A DNA stretch of 10,200 nucleotides from Bacteroidaceae bacterium (GTDB lineage: Bacteria; Bacteroidota; Bacteroidia; Bacteroidales; Bacteroidaceae). The translations under genes and the position numbers were made by a program. The DNA lies in NCBI GenBank assembly GCA_021443285.1, contig JABUUG010000033.1, positions 1-10,200 of the forward strand, in the 5' to 3' direction. Shown here one piece after another: positions 6,338 to 10,200 of this stretch; the stretch's first letter is position 1; the number at the start of each line of letters is the position of its first letter. The notes under the pieces were generated by a model, which was not told the DNA's origin, searched no databases, and saw only the letters and a list, made by a program, of their open reading frames with translations.

Positions 6338-8260
6338 CTACATCCATATCGTGCTGCAAGCATCGCTCGGCATACGCCAGTCCCCCCTTGGAGACAGCGA
6401 TACGGAACCCACCTTCGGGCCATCGGGCAGACAAGACCTCTTGAACTGCTGCGAGAAGAAACGGCGGACGAACGTGTTAAGCCACTTCTCTATCACAGCA
6501 TCCTCATAATGCCCGGCATCCTTGTGCGAACCGTTAAAAGCATGCTGTGCAAGCATGAATATCTTGCGAGGATGGAAGCCGTAGCGCATGAAGTAATACA
6601 GGAAGAAATCGTGCAGTTCGTACGGCCCTACAAGGTCTTCCGTCTTCTGACTGATATTTCCGTCCTCGTCCGCAGGGATAAGTTCCGGCGATATCGGCGT
6701 GTCAATGATGTCGTAGAGCGTAGCGCGCGAACCCTCGTCAAGAGCAGTGTCAGCCACATAGCGCACCAGATACCTTATCAGCGTCTTCGGCACACTCGCA
6801 TTCACAGAATACATCGACATGTGGTCGCCGTTGTAAGTAGCCCATCCCAAGGCAAGCTCCGACAGGTCGCCCGTGCCGATTACCATACCACCGTATTTGT
6901 TCGCCAAGTCCATCAGTATCTGTGTACGCTCCCTCGCCTGCGCATTCTCATACGTCGTGTCATGATTCTCCGGATTATGACCAATATCCTTGAAATGCTG
7001 CTTCACAGACTCCGCAATCGGAATCTCAAGCACAGTTATGCCCAGCCCTTTCATCAGGCTAAGCGCATTGTTGTACGTCCTGTCAGTGGTTCCAAAACCC
7101 GGCATCGTTACGCCGATTACCCCCTTGCGGTCAAGCTTCAGCCTGTCGAACGCACGCACCGTAACCAACAGTGCCAGCGTCGAGTCAAGACCACCGCTGA
7201 TGCCTATAACAGCCGTCTTGCACGATGTGTGCGCCAGCCTCTTTGCAAGGCCCATCGTCTGTATCGAGAATATCTCCTCACAGCTCTTCTGCATATCCTC
7301 CCCCTTCGGGATGAAAGGCAGCGGATTGACCACCCGCTCAAGCACAAAGTCGCGTGTCTCCGTCGAGTGGCAGTGCACCATCCTTGCCGACACATTCTGC
7401 TGTGCCGTAACAAACGTAGAGTTCTTCCTCCTCTCAGAACGCAGCTTCTCTATGTCTATCTGCGCCGTAACCACCTGTGCCTCCAGAGAGAATCGCGCCG
7501 ACTCTGCAAGCAACCCACCGTTCTCGTATATCAGTCCGTTGCCACCATACACCACATCCTGCGTACTCTCCCCGTAGCCGCTGCCGGCATACACATAGCC
7601 CATAAGCAGGCGTGCCGACTGCTGCGCAAGCAGCTGCCGCAGATACGCATTCTTACCTATAAGCTCATCGCTCGCCGAAAGGTTGAACACGATGTCCGCA
7701 CCTGCCAGTGCCAGCCCATTGGAAGGAGGCGTAGGCGCCCACACGTCCTCACATATCTCCACACCGAACTTCATTCCCTCCCATGTGCGGAACACAACAG
7801 GCTCGTTCGTAACCATTACCCTACTGCCCGCATAGTGCACCTCACACGGCTTTATCTGCACCGACGAGGCAAACCACCGCTTCTCATAGAACTCACCATA
7901 GTTAGGCAGATAAGTCTTCGGGATAAGCCCCAACAGCTCACCCTTCTGTATCACTGCCGCACAGTTCAGCAGCACATTTCCCACCTCTGCCGGAACACCC
8001 ACAATGCAGATGATGTCCAGCTGCCGGGTGAAGTCCAGAAGCTTTATGATGGCACCCTCAGCCTCGTCCAACAGCACCTGCTGCTGAAACAAGTCCTGAC
8101 ACGTATATCCCGTGATGCACAATTCGGGGAACACTATGACCTCCACGCCCCGACCCTCCTCAAGAGCAATGGTGCTCTCTATCTGCTGGAGGTTGAAACC
8201 AATGTCAGCAACCCTTACAGAAGGAATCGCCGCCGCAACCTTTACGTAGCCGTATCTCAT
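6338..8260 (-). CDS. nadE: Glutamine-dependent NAD+ synthetase
   Basis: A 640-residue two-domain cytoplasmic enzyme converting nicotinate adenine dinucleotide to NAD+ with ATP and glutamine, the last step of NAD+ synthesis. The N-terminal nitrilase-type glutaminase domain carries the triad Glu46 (FPELCITGY), Lys115 (PKTYLPN) and Cys170 (EICEDVW), so it makes its own ammonia. The C-terminal synthetase domain has the ATP-pyrophosphatase P-loop SGGLDS (355-360), GTGDLSE (462-468) and the family ending with QFKRSCLPDGPK (605-616) and LSPRGDWRMPSD (622-633). Length and motifs match the long bacterial form. The ATG at 8260 begins the first nitrilase strand; it is preceded by a T-rich leader of about 25 nt and a Bacteroidetes-type promoter. 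It is the first gene of the minus-strand cluster. The NAD+ it makes is also the bound cofactor of GalE at the other end, which may be coincidental. Confidence 0.98.
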   Translation of the reverse strand: MRYGYVKVAAAIPSVRVADIGFNLQQIESTIALEEGRGVEVIVFPELCITGYTCQDLFQQQVLLDEAEGAIIKLLDFTRQLDIICIVGVPAEVGNVLLNCAAVIQKGELLGLIPKTYLPNYGEFYEKRWFASSVQIKPCEVHYAGSRVMVTNEPVVFRTWEGMKFGVEICEDVWAPTPPSNGLALAGADIVFNLSASDELIGKNAYLRQLLAQQSARLLMGYVYAGSGYGESTQDVVYGGNGLIYENGGLLAESARFSLEAQVVTAQIDIEKLRSERRKNSTFVTAQQNVSARMVHCHSTETRDFVLERVVNPLPFIPKGEDMQKSCEEIFSIQTMGLAKRLAHTSCKTAVIGISGGLDSTLALLVTVRAFDRLKLDRKGVIGVTMPGFGTTDRTYNNALSLMKGLGITVLEIPIAESVKQHFKDIGHNPENHDTTYENAQARERTQILMDLANKYGGMVIGTGDLSELALGWATYNGDHMSMYSVNASVPKTLIRYLVRYVADTALDEGSRATLYDIIDTPISPELIPADEDGNISQKTEDLVGPYELHDFFLYYFMRYGFHPRKIFMLAQHAFNGSHKDAGHYEDAVIEKWLNTFVRRFFSQQFKRSCLPDGPKVGSVSLSPRGDWRMPSDACSTIWM

Positions 8261-8288
8261 TGAAACACAAAAAAAGACATTTACGCCG

Positions 8289-8320
8289 CAAAATTACACT
8301 TTTATTTATAATTCATTAAC
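8289..8320 (-). promoter_or_regulatory. Predicted nadE operon promoter
   Basis: On the minus strand, TAATTTTG (8289-8296) matches the Bacteroidetes -7 consensus TAnnTTTG exactly. The -33 box is weak: GTTAATG (8314-8320) is at the expected spacing but matches TTTG poorly. Transcription would begin near 8283, giving an untranslated leader of about 22 nt before the nadE ATG. The divergent promoter at 8498-8530 has a similar distance to its gene. Confidence 0.6.
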
Positions 8321-8396
8321 CCGTAGCCTTTTATTCACAACAAACACAAATCTTTTTCCTATCCTCAACCTGCCAACATCCCACCTTCGCATACCA

Positions 8397-8462
8397 TAAA
8401 TGGCATACTTAGGCATACTAAATGGCATACTTAGGCATACTAAATGGCATACTTAGGCATAT
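8397..8462. repeat. Three-copy 22-bp tandem repeat of paired GGCATAC units
   Basis: Three head-to-tail 22-bp copies (8397-8418, 8419-8440, 8441-8462) differ only at the last base. Each holds two GGCATA(C) words, at 8402, 8412, 8424, 8434, 8446 and 8456, with spacing alternating 10 and 12 bp. A stray GCATAC lies just outside at 8389-8394. There are no unique spacers, so it is not CRISPR. The array ends 35 bp upstream of the -33 region of the wzi-like promoter and about 100 bp upstream of the nadE promoter. Likely roles are operator-like sites or a copy-number-variable element. Confidence 0.9.
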
Positions 8463-8497
8463 TAAAATCCCAAAGAAAGAGATTTTTATTTCCACCC

Positions 8498-8530
8498 TTT
8501 CGTTCCTAAAACAAAAATGTCTTAACTTTG
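8498..8530 (+). promoter_or_regulatory. Predicted promoter of the wzi-like gene
   Basis: TAACTTTG at 8523-8530 matches the Bacteroidetes -7 consensus TAnnTTTG exactly. TTTC at 8498-8501 is a one-mismatch -33 box with a 21-bp spacer. The -7 box ends 26 nt before the TTG start, leaving a leader of about 20 nt. That geometry supports both the promoter and the start codon. No Shine-Dalgarno sequence is visible in the leader. Confidence 0.65.
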
Positions 8531-8556
8531 CGCCCGAATTATAAGACCTACAGACC

Positions 8557-10110
8557 TTGAAAAACCTGCTTGCAATCATATCCACTATACTGCTCTGCGC
8601 CACACCAGTCCTCGCACAGGACGACGACACAGACATAGCAGACACTGCGAAATACTGCCTGTCAATAGAAGGACAGGCATCATTCTCAAAAGGGAAGACA
8701 CCGTTGTGGCTCAATGCCAACAAGTACGGACTGTCTTCCCTTAAACAGTATAACGGCTATCTGCGCGCCTCGCTCATACGCAGAATGCACACACCGGAAG
8801 ACGAATATCCGAAAAAACTCGACTACGGTTTCGGAGTGGATTTGGCAGTTGGCTACGGCAACCAGAGTGTGTTCGTCATACAGCAGGCATACCTGGAGGG
8901 GAGATGGCTCAAGGGTGTGCTGACAATCGGAGCAAAGGAATACCCCTTGGAACTGAAAAGCAATGAGCTCAGCAGCGGTTCGCAGACGCTCGGAAAGAAC
9001 GCCAGACCCATTCCGCAGGTAAGGCTTGAGCTCGGAGAGTTCTGGGCAATACCCTATACCAAAGGCATGGTGAGCGTAAAGGCACACATAGCCTACGGTT
9101 TGCAGACAGACCAGCGGTGGCAGAGGGAGTTCACCAACATGCAGTCAAAGTATTCGGAGAACGTGCTTTTCCACAGCAAGGCTGGCTACCTGAGATTCGG
9201 AAACGAGTTCTCAAGAGTGCACTTCACCATCGGATGTGAGATGGCGACGCTCTTCGGCGGCACATCTTACGTGGATCTGCCCAACGGCAAAATTGTGAAG
9301 ATAGAAAACGATGCCAGCTTCAAGGCGTTCTGGAACGCATTCGTGCCGACAAGCAGCGAGGGCGAAGTAACGGAAACGACATACAAGAATGTTGCGGGCG
9401 ATATGCTCGGTTCATGGGTGGCAAGGCTCGACTACGAGAACGACAGATGGAAGGCAGGCCTATACATCGACCATTTCTTTGAAGACCACTCGCAGATGTT
9501 CTTCATGGACTACGACGGATACGGCACCGGAGCGGAATGGAACGTGAAGAAGGAGCGGAAATACTTCGGCTACAAATTCAAGGACATGATGCTTGGCTTC
9601 GACTTCAAGAAGCGTAACAACTCATGGTTTGACGCACTCACAGCGGAGTTCATCTACACGAAATACCAGAGCGGACCGATATACCACGACCACACAGAGA
9701 CAATCGCCGACCACATCGGCGGCAACGACGACTACTACAACCACTACATACTTCCCGGATGGCAGCACTGGGGACAGGTGATGGGCAACCCTCTCTACCT
9801 CTCTCCCGTCTATAACGAGGACGGGCGCATAGAAGTGGAGAACAACAGGTTTGTGGCATACCACCTCGGAATAAGCGGTCACCCCACCGACCGGCTTGCC
9901 TACAAAGTGCTCGCCACATATCAGGACGGCATGGGAACATACACCCGGCCTTATGACGGATACAAGAAATCGTTCAACCTGCTGCTCGAAGCCTCATACC
10001 AGTTCCCGAAACACTGGCTGCTGACAGCCGCCTTCGGACTCGACAGGGGAAACATACACGGCAACAATACGGGCGCACAGATAACAATAAAGAAATCATT
10101 CTACAAATAA
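8557..10110 (+). CDS. Wzi-family outer-membrane beta-barrel (capsule assembly-like)
   Basis: A 517-residue exported protein resembling Bacteroidetes capsule assembly Wzi family proteins. In E. coli, Wzi is an outer-membrane lectin-like barrel that anchors capsule to the cell surface. The signal peptide is clear: K-N, a hydrophobic core at 4-15, and signal peptidase I cleavage after V-L-A (about residue 20). The mature start is acidic (QDDD). Family-like segments are PLWLNANKYG (about 49-58) and QAYLEGRWLKGVLTIGAKEYP (about 110-130), and the rest has alternating aromatic strands typical of a barrel. The start is TTG: an in-frame TAA lies at 8542-8544, and the next in-frame Met falls after the signal peptide. 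No capsule synthesis genes are in view, so the substrate is unknown. It is divergent from the nadE operon, behind its own promoter and next to the tandem repeat. A gene symbol is withheld because orthology to enterobacterial wzi is weak. Confidence 0.82.
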   Translation: MKNLLAIISTILLCATPVLAQDDDTDIADTAKYCLSIEGQASFSKGKTPLWLNANKYGLSSLKQYNGYLRASLIRRMHTPEDEYPKKLDYGFGVDLAVGYGNQSVFVIQQAYLEGRWLKGVLTIGAKEYPLELKSNELSSGSQTLGKNARPIPQVRLELGEFWAIPYTKGMVSVKAHIAYGLQTDQRWQREFTNMQSKYSENVLFHSKAGYLRFGNEFSRVHFTIGCEMATLFGGTSYVDLPNGKIVKIENDASFKAFWNAFVPTSSEGEVTETTYKNVAGDMLGSWVARLDYENDRWKAGLYIDHFFEDHSQMFFMDYDGYGTGAEWNVKKERKYFGYKFKDMMLGFDFKKRNNSWFDALTAEFIYTKYQSGPIYHDHTETIADHIGGNDDYYNHYILPGWQHWGQVMGNPLYLSPVYNEDGRIEVENNRFVAYHLGISGHPTDRLAYKVLATYQDGMGTYTRPYDGYKKSFNLLLEASYQFPKHWLLTAAFGLDRGNIHGNNTGAQITIKKSFYK

Positions 10111-10123
10111 ATCCATTAATTAT

Positions 10124-10173
10124 GAAGTTAAAGGAAGTTATGCGCCTACGGCGCGGAAGTTAAGGGAAGTTAT
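10124..10173 (+). repeat. Duplicated 18-nt element around a GC hairpin
   Basis: GAAGTTAAAGGAAGTTAT (10124-10141) recurs as 10156-10173 with 17 of 18 bases identical, giving a 32-nt period. Each copy is itself a double GAAGTTA. Between them is the hairpin GCGCC-TAC-GGCGC (10142-10154). It begins 13 bp after the wzi-like stop codon. The hairpin lacks a T-run, so a typical intrinsic terminator is doubtful; an intergenic REP-like element is more likely. Confidence 0.7.
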
Positions 10174-10176
10174 TCG

Positions 10177-10199
10177 TTAAGTGAATGGAAGTGGAGTTA
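10177..10199 (+). repeat. Short dispersed intergenic repeat, copy B
   Basis: This copy begins TTAAGTGAA, ends GGAGTTA, and matches 20 of 23 bases of the minus-strand segment at 79-101. Like copy A it lies 3' of a transcription unit and in the same sense as that unit. It continues directly from the duplicated element at 10124-10173, so the whole stretch from about 10124 to the window edge may be one larger repeat element that runs past the window. Confidence 0.5.
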
Positions 10200-10200
10200 G

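Noticed and set aside
6053..8263. A 736-codon open frame on the plus strand opposite nadE and the start of rsgA
   Set aside because: It is rich in Arg, His and Leu, shows no domain or signal, and is fully explained by codon bias of the strongly supported nadE and rsgA genes on the other strand.
8261..8288. NAD-sensing riboswitch in the nadE leader
   Set aside because: The predicted leader is only about 22 nt, too short for any known riboswitch, and no conserved structure is seen.
8397..8462. CRISPR array
   Set aside because: The units are directly adjacent with no unique spacers, there are only three copies, and no cas genes are nearby.
8261..8556. Invertible promoter like those controlling Bacteroides capsule loci
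   Set aside because: No inverted-repeat pair flanks the promoter region and no recombinase gene is in the window; only direct repeats are present.
8557..8620. Lipoprotein signal (Cys at about residue 14 of the Wzi-like protein)
   Set aside because: The residues before the Cys (I-L-L) do not fit a lipobox, while V-L-A followed by Gln fits signal peptidase I.
8418..8723. A 101-codon minus-strand frame running from the wzi-like gene into the tandem repeat
   Set aside because: It overlaps the signal-peptide region of a well-supported gene, and its C-terminal end is translated repeat.
10122..10163. A 13-codon ATG-to-TAA frame after the wzi-like gene
   Set aside because: It is made almost wholly of the duplicated GAAGTTA element and hairpin, and is too short to support as a gene.

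Overview
The window looks like a chromosomal segment of a Bacteroidales bacterium, most likely of the Prevotella/Segatella type. The clues are Bacteroidetes-style promoters (TAnnTTTG at -7), weak or absent Shine-Dalgarno sequences with A/T-rich leaders, a Wzi-type outer-membrane protein of the Bacteroidetes kind, a SpoIID-domain protein in what appears to be a Gram-negative non-sporulator, and intermediate G+C. Genus is inferred from sequence style only.

Layout: positions 1-131 hold no gene, only an imperfect palindrome (9-45) and a short dispersed repeat (79-101). Positions 132-8260 hold six genes, all on the minus strand and closely spaced. In transcription order they are nadE (glutamine-dependent NAD+ synthetase), rsgA (ribosome-assembly GTPase), a two-domain protein (GalT/GDP-glucose-phosphorylase-like nucleotidyltransferase fused to a SpoIID/LytB domain), an AmpG-type muropeptide permease, a six-helix DUF308/HdeD-like membrane protein, and galE. 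Gaps are 42, 30, 11, 105 and 21 bp, so one operon read from a promoter at about 8289 is likely. Positions 8261-8556 are a divergent regulatory region: the nadE promoter, a 22-bp tandem repeat made of alternating GGCATAC units, and a promoter for the plus-strand gene. Positions 8557-10110 encode a Wzi-family outer-membrane beta-barrel that starts at TTG. Positions 10111-10200 hold no gene but carry a duplicated 18-nt element around a GC hairpin, plus a second copy of the repeat found at 79-101.

How the genes may work together: nadE and rsgA are housekeeping genes. The next four genes suggest handling of cell-wall or surface sugars. AmpG homologues bring GlcNAc-anhydroMurNAc peptides into the cytoplasm. 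The fusion protein has no visible secretion signal and joins a glycan-cleaving fold (SpoIID) to a sugar-nucleotide phosphorylase/transferase fold. GalE carries Cys at the position that in human GALE permits UDP-GlcNAc/UDP-GalNAc epimerisation. A cytoplasmic glycan-salvage module is therefore a reasonable but unproven hypothesis, and it is the most interesting idea in the window. The divergent Wzi-like gene adds a surface polysaccharide theme, possibly with repeat-controlled expression.
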